Source: SVTX01 sp045612105 (lineage in GTDB: Bacteria > Bacillota > Clostridia > Oscillospirales > CAG-272). From it: a stretch of DNA of 64,000 bases. The notes beneath the pieces were generated by a model. The model was not told the origin of the DNA and searched no databases. It saw nothing but the letters and a program-made list of their open reading frames with translations. The stretch spans positions 37,728-101,727 of the forward strand of contig JAZKYL010000048.1 of assembly GCA_045612105.1 (NCBI GenBank). The letters are read 5' to 3'. A program made the translations under genes and the position numbers. Of this stretch, positions 24,140 to 33,717 are shown one piece after another (within the stretch, counting starts at the first letter, position 1; each line of letters begins with the position of its first letter).

Positions 24140-27100
24140 TTAGTTTTGAGCGGCATCAACCGTCACAACTCCGTTTGCATCCACAAGACAGAAGGAATCG
24201 ATCTCCCCGTCAAACTCAAATACGTCATCATAGCTTGAAGCGATCGCTATATAAGCCAGATCGGTGCCGAGTCCGCTGGTTTTAGTTGTGGTATTATAAG
24301 GATCTATTCTGATAAACTTTGCGATATACTCGCCGTTTTCGTTTTCTGTAAACGTAGTGCTGAGAGTAAGATCAACAACGACGACATGCCATTCTTCGTC
24401 ACGGAACAACCGACCGTTATCAACGTCAAGAAGGATGACGTCTCCGGCAGCGGCAGACGTATTTGAGGTGCTTGCATAGATCTGCATAAATCCTCTGTCG
24501 GTGTTCATTCGGTATTTGATGATCGCATAGCGACCGACATCGGCGTTGGGATAAGCTATGTTCATAAAGCACTCGTATTTATCATCCATCATGACAATAT
24601 GTGTGAAGCTCTTGTCCTCTGCGAGGGTTGTCTTTTCAATGTCAACACTGGTTCCCTTTTGCGCCTTATTGTATATATATTCCGCATTCATATACAGTCC
24701 GAAGCTATCGGGAAGCTTTTCTGTTACGGGAGGCTCATCGCTCTTGATCTCACCCGTTGCGGGATCAAGAATGCCCTCCGAAGCCCCAATATATCTGATG
24801 CTTGCCGTATCCTTGTTAAGCTCGCAGATCTCTTCAATCGTGTCACACATACCGATGTAAGCGAGATCCATATAATCGCTTTCGGTAACCGCGGTATTGA
24901 AATAATCAAGGCGGAAATACAAGGCTCTGTATGCTTCATCCGCATCCGAGGGGATAAAGGCGGAAGGCTTCTTTGCTGCGACATCAATAACCATAACGTG
25001 CCACAAGCCGTCATTACTAATGTCACCGATAGTGAAATTATCACCTGCCGTGGGCTTGGGATTCTCCGTGCCGACAAAGAACTCAAAGCTTAAAGCTTTG
25101 GAATTTGTTTTCGGAAGCCTGTACTTCAAGACAAGATACTGTCCCGTGATCTTATCGGGATCACTTGCGGTATAAGGGGTAACAAAGCTTTCCGCGCGTC
25201 CGCTATTGCCGTAGAAGCGCACAAATTCAACTCCGTCCTCCTCAAGCGTCTCAATAGAGCTTACATGTCCGGAACCGCCGATCAAGGTATTCAGATCATC
25301 GGCTCCGAAATAGATATCCAGAGGCAGACCTGCGTAAGGATCGGGGGGAGGCAGTGTAGGCCAACGGTCAAACTCTTCAAACGCCTCGATCTTGAACGTT
25401 CTTTCAACGTCGCCCGTCATATCAACAACAAAGGAGTAAGAGAAGGTACCGTCACCGTCATACTGAACACTGTATCCGTCGTAATAATAAGCAAATCCCA
25501 TCTTATCGGGGTTATTCGCGCTGTAAAGCTCGATTTCTTGCCATTCTCCGTCAATCTTTTCATAGACACGGGGAGCCGTCAGCTTTTCAAAGCCGTAAGC
25601 CTTTACTGCTACGTTGTTTTCACCGCCCGAAAGAGTGAACTCGGCACTCTTGCCGTTGGTCGTTTTAACCTTGGGCAGATATACGCTGTCCATGACCTCG
25701 CAGTCAGCCACAGAAGTTACCTTCAACGGGTCAAGAAGGGTGTCCTCACGAACGTTGCGAACGCTCTTATCCTTATACATCTCACCCGTCTCGGCATTAA
25801 TGACCGTATCGTAATAGGTCTTATCGGTCTTCAAATTACCCTCAGCATCATACTGATTATCAAGCTCCTGAGAGCCCCAAGGGAGCAAAATCGCGTTGAT
25901 GGTAAATTTGTCGCCTGCCTTAAGGGTCACTTCGTCAAGGTTCAGCGAGAGATAAAGTGTCTGATTTTTGTCAGTGAGTATAAAGGGCGCGTTGCTCTCT
26001 TTTCCACCGATTACGAAGGAAGAATTATATACAAGGAAGCCTACGTTTGAATAACCCTGCTGGCTTGTGCTCGACCATCCCGTGGGATTGGTTTCTTTGT
26101 CATACTTGCCATTAATATTAAAGAATGAGAAATAAGGACATTCATCACCAAGGATGTACTGAGCAGCTTCATCGCCCATCTTTGCGAGAGTGGTCACACA
26201 TTCGTTGTTCTCGTTGAGATACCCAACCTCCTTGTAGAGTCCCGTGGGATCGTTGGGATTTACGTAATAGAATGAGAAATCGTTTTTGAAATCCTTGATC
26301 GTTACGTCCTCTAAAACGGTGTACTCCATAGTGTAGTAGGTTCTGTTCTCGTCGGTCTGGGGCATCTCCATATGGGTATACTTGATCGCTATTTTTCCGT
26401 CGCCCGAAATATTATCCATTTCGATCTCGGCATAGGTAGGACCGTAAGAGGTTATAACGTTCTTGATATTCTCGCTTCTGACTCTGTTGCCCTCACTATC
26501 CGTATAATCAAGCCAGTAGTGATCTCCGCAGCTGTTGTGCTGAGGTTGGGTCGACCAGAAGGGTGCGGACATTGAACGGTAGTCGGGCAGTGTGCCGTAC
26601 GCAGGTGTGGATCTCGTGGCATACCAAGGGGTGATACAGTTAGTCTCGGTAACACCTGTAGAAAGGTGGTAGTAAGGGGATCTGAACTGTATTCCCGAGA
26701 TCTGCTTCAATGGGAAATTGCCCCAATTCTGGTAAAGGTGTGCAACTATAAACTCATATTTTTCATTTGCATTTATTGAAAGCGGGAAAATAACCTCACT
26801 GTAGGTGCTGTCATCTATATTATAGAGATTTCTCTCTCCCTCTGCCTCGGAGAAGTTCTTTAAAACCTCAAGAGGCACGGGTATCATCATAAAGTCACCG
26901 TCAAGCAGAACCGCGCACTCAAGACATCCATCATCCATTGTGGTCATAACGTATATTTTTCTGTCGACGTCGTCGCCGCGAACTCCAAAGCTTGTTTCAA
27001 AATGCCTGTTGGGATACTGATAATACGGGGTATTGAATCCACCCGAATTGCCCATAAGCTTCATAGAATAGATGCCTCGCAGAGAATCGTATCCTAACAC

Positions 27101-28762
27101 CGTTGCAGAGTCATATCCCTTTGCGGTTATTTTGAATTTTTTATCCTGCAAGGGATTTCTTTCGCAATAAGCTTCGTACCTGAATTCTTCGAAATCATGA
27201 CTTTCATCGGTGTAAACACGACTGCCAAACACAAAATCATTGGCATTATCAGTCTTTTCAACCGACGGTATCAGCTTATTGTCCTTGGGCGCCATAGTCT
27301 GCTCTATTACGTATTTTCCGTCTGTAAGCTCGACCTTTATACTGCCGCCCTTGCCGTCAAATGGCAAAATGTAGCCGAAAATACCTGCGTCTTTGATATC
27401 AAAGCCAACGTATTCCGCTGTCGCCCAATCAACACCTTCAATGCTTGTATGCTCGCCCGATGCGTCCTTAACAAGAAGCTTTGCAACGGTATTGGCATCT
27501 ATAACCGTCGAAATGCCAACCGCAGCCACGTTCTCGGTCTCCTGTGTCGTCGCGATCTGCACAAGCTGATGCATCTTATCGGAATATACCAGGAAAGAGC
27601 GGTTCATGCTTGCATGTAGCGGCATCGTATCCATAGTGCCCTTAAGCAGCTTTATGGATGTTATCTTATAAGTGCTTTCGGAGGAATCGTTTCCGTGACC
27701 GATATCAAGGCGGAAACCGGTCACCTTTCCGGTATAGTCCGGTACGCGGCAGATCGGGATAATATAGGTATGCTCCTCGCCGTCGGGAATAAGCTCAAAG
27801 TTTATACACTGATCGGTGCTGAATGACTTGTAGTCTCCTGCTATCACAAACACATTTGCAGAAGTATTCTTGGACTGAGCAGACATAGTGATCTCAACAA
27901 ACCCGTAATCCGCAGTCTCAAATGAGCTTATGTCAAAGACAATGAAGGGGTCGACATTAGCCGTGGTCTTGAGCACGATGCATTCCTTACTCGCCTCTAC
28001 CTCCTCCAATTGCTTTAGGCTCTTGTATTTTGTATGATTGAGGCGTTTATCATGAGTAAAAGTCACCCGACTCATATCAAGAAAATCCTGTTCCTCATAT
28101 CTGGTTTCATAATAATAGTAACCGATACGGTAAAGGTTGCTGGTTGACTTTCTGTCGCTTGCCGAAGCATAGTATGTATTACCGTCTGTCATACGTAGAA
28201 AGACGTCCATTGTATTTTCAACGTAAGAAACACCCTTGCTGTTCTTCAGCGCAAGAACCTGTTGACCGTATTCGGGAACAAGCCCGTATTCAACGCTCAT
28301 CTCAAGGTTTTTAACGATCATAGAAGATCTGATAGGATCGGAATAGTATGCCTGAACTTCGTTTGCAAGCTTGTCAGCGAGCAAGATCTGATCAGAGTGC
28401 GGTGTATCAAGAGAGGTTATCTCGTATTCGGTTTCACCTTCTGTATCCTGCTCTTTTGTATCACTCTCGGTTTCTTCGGTCGTTTGGGTATCCTCGGAGG
28501 TTTCGGAATTATCTGTGGTATTTTCCTCTATTTCCGAGCTCTCGGTTTCACCTTTTGTATCCTGCTCTTTTGTATCGCTCTCGGTTTCCCCGGTTGTTTT
28601 GGTTTCCACGAGGGTTTCGGAACTCTCTGCGGTGTTTTCCGTTATTTCCGAGCTCTCGCTTTCACTACTCTCACCTTGCTCTCCACCGCAAGCGGCGAAA
28701 GCCGATACAAGCATAGCAAGCATCAATATAAAAGCAAATAATCTTACACAATTATTCTTCAT
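24140..28762 (-). CDS. Very large surface lipoprotein with carbohydrate-binding-like modules
   Basis: 1540 residues. Lipoprotein signal ending SAFAAC (Cys25). Residues ~30-115 form a Ser/Thr/Glu linker containing two ~38-residue tandem repeats (ESDTKEQDT in each). The body is beta rich, with jelly-roll-like segments resembling carbohydrate-binding modules (FDISSFETADYGFVEITM). The C-terminal ~400 residues hold two related modules ending in DLAYIGMCDTIEEICEL and DLAYIAIASSYDDVFEF. The central ~700 residues (ITPWYATRSTPAYGT; FYYVNPNDPTGLYKEVGY) match nothing I know and may be catalytic. It is probably a cell-surface polysaccharide-binding or degrading protein; the same module occurs in the fragment at 42288. 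Confidence 0.75.
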   Translation of the reverse strand: MKNNCVRLFAFILMLAMLVSAFAACGGEQGESSESESSEITENTAESSETLVETKTTGETESDTKEQDTKGETESSEIEENTTDNSETSEDTQTTEETESDTKEQDTEGETEYEITSLDTPHSDQILLADKLANEVQAYYSDPIRSSMIVKNLEMSVEYGLVPEYGQQVLALKNSKGVSYVENTMDVFLRMTDGNTYYASASDRKSTSNLYRIGYYYYETRYEEQDFLDMSRVTFTHDKRLNHTKYKSLKQLEEVEASKECIVLKTTANVDPFIVFDISSFETADYGFVEITMSAQSKNTSANVFVIAGDYKSFSTDQCINFELIPDGEEHTYIIPICRVPDYTGKVTGFRLDIGHGNDSSESTYKITSIKLLKGTMDTMPLHASMNRSFLVYSDKMHQLVQIATTQETENVAAVGISTVIDANTVAKLLVKDASGEHTSIEGVDWATAEYVGFDIKDAGIFGYILPFDGKGGSIKVELTDGKYVIEQTMAPKDNKLIPSVEKTDNANDFVFGSRVYTDESHDFEEFRYEAYCERNPLQDKKFKITAKGYDSATVLGYDSLRGIYSMKLMGNSGGFNTPYYQYPNRHFETSFGVRGDDVDRKIYVMTTMDDGCLECAVLLDGDFMMIPVPLEVLKNFSEAEGERNLYNIDDSTYSEVIFPLSINANEKYEFIVAHLYQNWGNFPLKQISGIQFRSPYYHLSTGVTETNCITPWYATRSTPAYGTLPDYRSMSAPFWSTQPQHNSCGDHYWLDYTDSEGNRVRSENIKNVITSYGPTYAEIEMDNISGDGKIAIKYTHMEMPQTDENRTYYTMEYTVLEDVTIKDFKNDFSFYYVNPNDPTGLYKEVGYLNENNECVTTLAKMGDEAAQYILGDECPYFSFFNINGKYDKETNPTGWSSTSQQGYSNVGFLVYNSSFVIGGKESNAPFILTDKNQTLYLSLNLDEVTLKAGDKFTINAILLPWGSQELDNQYDAEGNLKTDKTYYDTVINAETGEMYKDKSVRNVREDTLLDPLKVTSVADCEVMDSVYLPKVKTTNGKSAEFTLSGGENNVAVKAYGFEKLTAPRVYEKIDGEWQEIELYSANNPDKMGFAYYYDGYSVQYDGDGTFSYSFVVDMTGDVERTFKIEAFEEFDRWPTLPPPDPYAGLPLDIYFGADDLNTLIGGSGHVSSIETLEEDGVEFVRFYGNSGRAESFVTPYTASDPDKITGQYLVLKYRLPKTNSKALSFEFFVGTENPKPTAGDNFTIGDISNDGLWHVMVIDVAAKKPSAFIPSDADEAYRALYFRLDYFNTAVTESDYMDLAYIGMCDTIEEICELNKDTASIRYIGASEGILDPATGEIKSDEPPVTEKLPDSFGLYMNAEYIYNKAQKGTSVDIEKTTLAEDKSFTHIVMMDDKYECFMNIAYPNADVGRYAIIKYRMNTDRGFMQIYASTSNTSAAAGDVILLDVDNGRLFRDEEWHVVVVDLTLSTTFTENENGEYIAKFIRIDPYNTTTKTSGLGTDLAYIAIASSYDDVFEFDGEIDSFCLVDANGVVTVDAAQN

Positions 28763-28827
28763 AAATCAACCTTCCTCGTTTTCAAATTTGTTCAAAATGT
28801 TTTTAATTAAAAAGTTTGGCTAATATA

Positions 28828-28856
28828 ATTTTATCATTATTGCAAAAACTTTTCAA
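28828..28856 (-). promoter_or_regulatory. Promoter of the large lipoprotein gene
   Basis: On the minus strand TTGAAA (28856-28851), 17-bp spacer, TAAAAT (28833-28828). Confidence 0.6.
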
Positions 28857-28932
28857 TGTAAATTGGTTGCTTGATAATATTGAATTTCATTTAAACCCTT
28901 GCTCAATTTGAACGAGAGTTATTTCAATATAT

Positions 28933-30216
28933 TTATTTTATCTCAACTCCGTACACCTTAAGATGTCCCGAATTTGCAAATCGGAGCAAAAATCCCACAA
29001 AGCTCTCGTCTATCTCGCTTATGTCAACGTTAAACGTTGCTCGCCTTCCGTTGCCAACCAACTTAAACGGCAGCGCTTTAGGCTCGGTAACACCGTGGCT
29101 CTTTTCGTCAATTCCCTTGTAGATATTGCAAACGATCTCGCCCTCAACAACGCCTTCAAAGCAGGCATCCAGCTCCACCGTCTTACATTCATTCTTTCCT
29201 ATGAACATATACGGAGAAATAAGCTCACCCTCGGGCATAAAGTCAAAATCAAGACAGCCGCCCGTGGGGAATCCCCCATCGGTGATATTTTTGTAGTAAA
29301 AATGATCTCTGTCATGCTCAAACGTGTATTTTTTACGGTTCTTTCCCTTATCCATTTCTATCGCCGTAGCTCTGATAAAGTCAAGATCTCCGACGATCAA
29401 AGAATAATCGAAGGTGTAGACGATATTGTGATCTATGATCTCGTAGGACATCGGAGAGATATAGCCCGTGTTGGTATCTCTGGGGCCGCCGACACCTTTT
29501 TCTTTATAAAATCCGATCTTTTCAAGGTTGTTAATGCCCGAGTAAACACCAAGTCCTCTTCCCTCGTCGTTAAGCAAAGCAGACCAGTTCTCTGTAGGAT
29601 AAAAGAGATATGTGGGCCAGCCCTTATCGTCTCCCTTATCAAAAAGCACAGTGACGTCGTCTCCCGTGAAAGGCTTGTCTCCTACGTAAGAAACTCCCTT
29701 GTACCATTCTCCGTTTGTGTAAACGGCGGGCAGTTCTTGACGCCTTGCCTCATACTGAGTCGTATCGGGGCGAGCGTTGTTGAGTCGTGAGGTTACGTTG
29801 ACACAGTAGCCGTCAAGACGGTACCACACCTCAAAGGTACATTCTCCGGGGTAATTATTAAGAGGCCAATGCATTGGAATGCATTTGATGTAAAGCTCGT
29901 CTTCGCTCTGCTTGAAATCCACGATCTTCGAGCGGTTTCTGTAGCAATCTCCGCACTGTATGGGATTCCAGCCCAACCACTTCCAATTATCGGGCATCGT
30001 TCCGTTGGGATTAAAGGGTGTGGGGTTGGCATAGAAGGACATCTGCACCTGTCTGCCCCAATCGTAGCTGTTGATCATATTCTTTCCGCCGATTTCGGAC
30101 AAGTGAGTCAAAGCGCCGCCAAGAGAAAGGTTTGCGCCGATTTTAATATATTCGTTTTCAATGAAGATCAGATTGTCATCGGTCAAATATTCCGCAAAGT
30201 TCTTTTTGTCTTCCAT
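28933..30216 (-). CDS. Cytosolic carbohydrate-active-looking protein of unknown family
   Basis: 427 residues from ATG 30216 with AGGAGG upstream; no signal peptide. The opening IENEYIKIGANLSLGGALTH resembles beta-sandwich proteins of the galactose-mutarotase-like fold. The middle is Trp/Tyr rich (NWKWLGWNPIQCGDCYRNRS; ECTFEVWYRLDGYCVNV), as in glycoside-acting enzymes, and the end is a beta-rich module. No catalytic pair can be assigned. Its own promoter and its place among uronate genes suggest a role in handling an imported oligosaccharide (inference). Confidence 0.6.
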   Translation of the reverse strand: MEDKKNFAEYLTDDNLIFIENEYIKIGANLSLGGALTHLSEIGGKNMINSYDWGRQVQMSFYANPTPFNPNGTMPDNWKWLGWNPIQCGDCYRNRSKIVDFKQSEDELYIKCIPMHWPLNNYPGECTFEVWYRLDGYCVNVTSRLNNARPDTTQYEARRQELPAVYTNGEWYKGVSYVGDKPFTGDDVTVLFDKGDDKGWPTYLFYPTENWSALLNDEGRGLGVYSGINNLEKIGFYKEKGVGGPRDTNTGYISPMSYEIIDHNIVYTFDYSLIVGDLDFIRATAIEMDKGKNRKKYTFEHDRDHFYYKNITDGGFPTGGCLDFDFMPEGELISPYMFIGKNECKTVELDACFEGVVEGEIVCNIYKGIDEKSHGVTEPKALPFKLVGNGRRATFNVDISEIDESFVGFLLRFANSGHLKVYGVEIK

Positions 30217-30250
30217 AATTCCCTCCTAAAATACAGTTTTGACTATTTTT

Positions 30251-30279
30251 ATTATACAATTTGGATATCGCCTTGTCAA
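30251..30279 (-). promoter_or_regulatory. Promoter of the 30216 gene
   Basis: On the minus strand TTGACA (30279-30274), 17-bp spacer, TATAAT (30256-30251). Confidence 0.85.
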
Positions 30280-30321
30280 GGACAATGGTTATATGAATTT
30301 GCTATTTGTCTTGATTCCTTT

Positions 30322-30465
30322 TCAACGATCCGCAGACACGTCTTCGAGACCGTGAGCTTCCATTAACTTAAGAAATTCCCTCATAAAAAACGGCAGATCC
30401 TCGGGACGGCGAGACGTTACTAAATTTTCGCAAACCACAACGGGTTCGTTTACGTAAACAGCGCC
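30322..30465 (-). pseudogene. C-terminal fragment of a DJ-1/PfpI-type protein
   Basis: The minus frame ending TGA at 30322 reads YVNEPVVVCENLVTSRRPED then LPFFMREFLKLMEAHG, the C-terminal signature of DJ-1/PfpI class I amidotransferase-like proteins. Everything N-terminal, including the nucleophile-elbow cysteine, is missing: at about 30465 the sequence becomes the inside of a divergent oxidoreductase gene. It is a remnant of a deletion. Confidence 0.7.
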
Positions 30466-31440
30466 GTGCCTATGGCGACAAGCATTGAGGAGATCAAGGA
30501 GATCGTTCGCCTTGTGGGAGAGACGGGCTTGACCTACTCTATGGGCGAGACCGGAATCTACCGTCCCGCGGCGATCTTCTGCCGTCAGAAATACGCAACG
30601 GGAGAAATGGGTGAATTGGTCTACGCCGAGGCGCAGTACAATCATGATATGAAGGGACTTTACAACGTCTTCAAGTACACCGAAGGCGATCTTTGGCGCA
30701 AGATGGCAGGTCTGCCTCCCTTCTACTATCCCACACATTCCACTTCAATGGTGCTTTCTTCCACCAAAGCCCACGCGGTCAAGGTCGCCGCGTTCGGATA
30801 TGAGGATAAGATCGATACCGATATTTTCGGAGAAGGAAAAAACTGGTGGGACAACCCCTTCTCAAATTCCTCTATGCTTTTGAAAATGAGCGACGGCTCG
30901 ATCGTCCGAATCAGCGAAAACCGCCGCATCGGATGGAAGGTGCCCGAAACCTATATCTCAAGCTTCAACGGAACAAAGGCTTCTTATGAATGTCCCTTGG
31001 TTCAGCACAGCTATATATCCATCAATCCCGAGGACAACAAGGCGAAATACGAGGACGTCAGCGACCTGCTCAATCCCATTGAATTAGTGAAGCATAAGGA
31101 CGAGCCCAATTTCGTGCAGAATTGCGTCAACGGTAAATGGTCCGAGGGAGAGGCAGCGATCCAGATCATGAAGCGACTTCCTGAGACCTTTAAGCCCATC
31201 CACACGGGTCACGCGGGAACTCACAAATTTATGGTGGACGACTTCTGTCAGGCTTACATGACAGGCAAATTGTCCCCCACCAACGCATGGCAAGCGGCAA
31301 GATGTAACATCCCGGGGCTTACCGCCCACGAAAGCGCGCTCCGCGGAGGTCAAGCTATGGACGTTTACGATTGCGGCGATCCCCCCGCGCATCTTGAAAT
31401 ACTCTCCGAAGACAGAGAAGAAAACGAGGAATGGATATGA
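30466..31440 (+). pseudogene. Gfo/Idh/MocA oxidoreductase lacking its NAD-binding domain
   Basis: 324 residues if read from GTG 30466. The frame starts inside the family: PMATSIEEIKEIVRLV follows where intact proteins have (E)KP, so about 100-120 N-terminal residues with the Rossmann GxGxxG are absent. The C-terminal catalytic domain (TYSMGETGIYRPAA; GELVYAEAQYNHD; PFYYPTHSTSMVL) is complete. No ribosome site precedes the GTG. It abuts a DJ-1 fragment head to head, so one deletion removed both 5' ends. The stop overlaps the following acetyltransferase start (ATGA). Confidence 0.75.
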
Positions 31441-31961
31441 GTTTACCACAGCTTATTATGCGAAATCCCGACATCACCACACTTCCCCCACTTGTACTCC
31501 CCGAGGGCTTTGAGCTTTATCACCACAAGGAGAACTGCGGAATGGAGGCTGAATGGGAGGATATTATCAAAAGCGCGTTCGGGAGCAATTTCACCTTTGA
31601 TTTTCTTATAAAAGCGGGAGATTACAAGCCCGAGCACGTGCTTTATCTCTCCTACAACGGCAAGCCGATCGCAACCACCACCGCGGTGGAGCACCAGAAC
31701 TATCCCGGCGAGGGCTGGTACAGAATGGTAGGTGTGAGAGCTGACGCAAGAGGCATGGGAGCGGGCAGACTGATCGGTTTAGCCGCGCTTCACGCTCTCC
31801 GCGACAGAGGCTACAAGAGCGCGCTGCTCTCCACTGACGACCACCGCATCCCCGCCATCAATCTCTATCTTTCTCTTGGCTTTGAGCCCGTATATACCCA
31901 CGAAAGCCACAAAGAACGCTGGGAAAAGGTGCTTGAAGCAATAAATAACCGAAGAAAATAA
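31437..31961 (+). CDS. GNAT-family N-acetyltransferase
   Basis: 174 residues from ATG 31437; GAGGA lies 6 nt upstream, better spaced than for ATG 31431. The GNAT core is visible: GEGWYRMVGVRADARGMGAG contains the pyrophosphate-binding loop (R-G-M-G-A-G), followed by ALRDRGYKSALLSTDDHRIP and AINLYLSLGFEPVY. The substrate is unknown. Its start overlaps the stop of the truncated oxidoreductase, so it depended on that transcript. Confidence 0.88.
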   Translation: MSLPQLIMRNPDITTLPPLVLPEGFELYHHKENCGMEAEWEDIIKSAFGSNFTFDFLIKAGDYKPEHVLYLSYNGKPIATTTAVEHQNYPGEGWYRMVGVRADARGMGAGRLIGLAALHALRDRGYKSALLSTDDHRIPAINLYLSLGFEPVYTHESHKERWEKVLEAINNRRK

Positions 31962-32011
31962 GGATATTTTCTTTATGCATACGGATTTTAGCTTGAAACA
32001 GGAAATAATCA

Positions 32012-32040
32012 TTGACAACGACTGAAAAAAGAAATATAAT
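32012..32040 (+). promoter_or_regulatory. Promoter upstream of the acetyltransferase-toroid gene
   Basis: TTGACA (32012-32017), 17-bp spacer, TATAAT (32035-32040). Confidence 0.85.
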
Positions 32041-32047
32041 TAGGAGT

Positions 32048-32105
32048 AATGGCAACTTGCTTTTATTGTTATTTTGTTGAAATAATACTACAAGCTGCCA
32101 TTTTT
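32048..32105 (+). terminator. Leader hairpin, possible attenuator
   Basis: Just after the promoter, AATGGCAACTTG (32048-32059) pairs with 32091-32102 with one mismatch, followed by TTTC after TTT. It lies entirely in the 5' leader of the 32160 gene, so it could stop transcription before the gene. Confidence 0.55.
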
Positions 32106-32159
32106 CAAACAAGTCCCGATCATATACAATGCTAAAAATCCATTGAAGGAGACCGACAT

Positions 32160-33665
32160 TTGAACAAAAAAATAGAATATAACCCTTGGATGACAAGTGA
32201 TCACGGCACACCCGATCAGCTTGAGCATCAGCAAAAGCTTCGGGACGAGGGGCAAATAACATCATTAGGCAAAAATTGCTTTATTTCTTCTTTATCAAAT
32301 ATTTTTTACTCCAAGCTTGATTTGGGAGACGGCTCCGTAATATGCGCCGACGTACTGATGCGAGGCTGTACTCTCAAGTGCGGCTATAACTGCTCTGTAA
32401 ATGCTTTTTGCTATCTTCAAGGCAATATTACCCTTGGAAATAACGTCCGTATTGCCCCGAGAGTCAACATATGCGCCTTCAATCACGGCATTGCCGATCT
32501 GAACACTCCCATAGACAAGCAACCAAGCACCTTTAAGGGCATAACTGTGGGCGATGACACCTGGATTGGAGCAAGCGCATCGATCGTTGACGGAGTGCAT
32601 ATCGGAAGTCATTGTGTTATCGGCGCGGGTGCGGTAGTGACTAAAGACGTGGACGATTATATGATCGTTGGCGGCAATCCGGCAAGACCGATCAAAAACC
32701 GCCTTGTAGAATATTTCAAGGACAAGCTTGCGGCATTTTGCGAAAGCGTTGAAGCCGACCTCCCCGAAATAATCGGCTCAAGAAAACAGAATGGCATATT
32801 TGCGGATGAAAACTCGCCTTCAAAACTTGCCGTGCGTCCGACTTGCGACGCGGTAGAGATATGCGCTATGTTTGATCGGCTTGATCTGCTTGGAAACAGC
32901 CGCGAGAATATTGCAAATGAGCTTTCTGATGCGCTGACAGGCGAAATAGATTATGAGGTTTTGAGCGTGGGTTATGCACTGGAGGATCTTGGGTATCGCA
33001 TAAGTAAGCCCTTTGACAAAGCGGATGACTTTGACGGTGAACGGCTTACTCGCTATCTTGATTCCCTGCCTTGGAAGACAAATCCTTGGCAAGCGGGCTC
33101 TGATATCGATCATCTCGGCACGGCATTTTATCAGAATATGAAGCATTACAAAAAATCATGTGATCTTGATACGCTGTTTTCCTGGCTTGACAAGAATTGC
33201 GATACCGAAAGCGGTCTTTGGACAAAATGCGGCAACCTGACAAACAGCGTTAACGGATTTTACCGTCTGACACGCGGCACCTATGCGCAGTTTAACCGCC
33301 CCATTCCCTATCCCGAGAAGGCTGTTGACTCGGTTTTGAAAAACGGTAGTGTGTGCATAAATGATCAGAATTTCACTTCATGCAATATCCTCGACGTCGT
33401 CCATCCCTTATGGCTCTGCCGTAAGCAGACAGAATACCGCTCCACCGAGGGCAAAGAGCTTATGGTAAGGTGGATCGACAAGGTTCTTGAAAATTACGTT
33501 GCGGGTGAGGGATTTGCTTTTAATATCCTTGAAAGTGATAAATGCTCCCTTATGGGCACGGAGATGTGGCTCTCGATCCTCTATCTGATGTGTGACTATC
33601 TCGGTATCTCCCATCTTCTTACCTATTCTCCCAAAGGCGTTCACAGATTACGCACCAACATATAA
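32160..33665 (+). CDS. Fusion of a hexapeptide acetyltransferase and an alpha/alpha-toroid domain
   Basis: 501 residues from TTG 32160 with AAGGAG 8 nt upstream. Residues ~35-185 are a left-handed beta-helix acyltransferase: CTLKCGYNCSVNAFC, ITLGNNVRIAPRVNICAFNH with the catalytic-type His, GVHIGSHCVIGAGAVVTKDV and YMIVGGNPARPIK. Residues ~225-490 are helical; WKTNPWQAGSDIDHLGTAFY and FSWLDKNCDTESGLW align with the stand-alone protein at 33717. The fusion suggests O-acetylation of a glycan coupled to binding or hydrolysis by the toroid; not a family I know. First gene of a run leading to GH88. Confidence 0.8.
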   Translation: MNKKIEYNPWMTSDHGTPDQLEHQQKLRDEGQITSLGKNCFISSLSNIFYSKLDLGDGSVICADVLMRGCTLKCGYNCSVNAFCYLQGNITLGNNVRIAPRVNICAFNHGIADLNTPIDKQPSTFKGITVGDDTWIGASASIVDGVHIGSHCVIGAGAVVTKDVDDYMIVGGNPARPIKNRLVEYFKDKLAAFCESVEADLPEIIGSRKQNGIFADENSPSKLAVRPTCDAVEICAMFDRLDLLGNSRENIANELSDALTGEIDYEVLSVGYALEDLGYRISKPFDKADDFDGERLTRYLDSLPWKTNPWQAGSDIDHLGTAFYQNMKHYKKSCDLDTLFSWLDKNCDTESGLWTKCGNLTNSVNGFYRLTRGTYAQFNRPIPYPEKAVDSVLKNGSVCINDQNFTSCNILDVVHPLWLCRKQTEYRSTEGKELMVRWIDKVLENYVAGEGFAFNILESDKCSLMGTEMWLSILYLMCDYLGISHLLTYSPKGVHRLRTNI

Positions 33666-33717
33666 TAAACAAAAGGTGAAATACACACCAACATATAATA
33701 AACAAAAGGTGAAAATA
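33653..33717 (+). repeat. 33-bp tandem duplication across a gene junction
   Basis: CACCAACATATAATAAACAA and following bases (33653-33683) recur with period 33 at 33686-33716. Each copy carries the last codons plus stop of the upstream gene and an AAAGGTG ribosome-site-like sequence, so the second copy supplies the binding site for the ATG at 33717. Confidence 0.85.
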
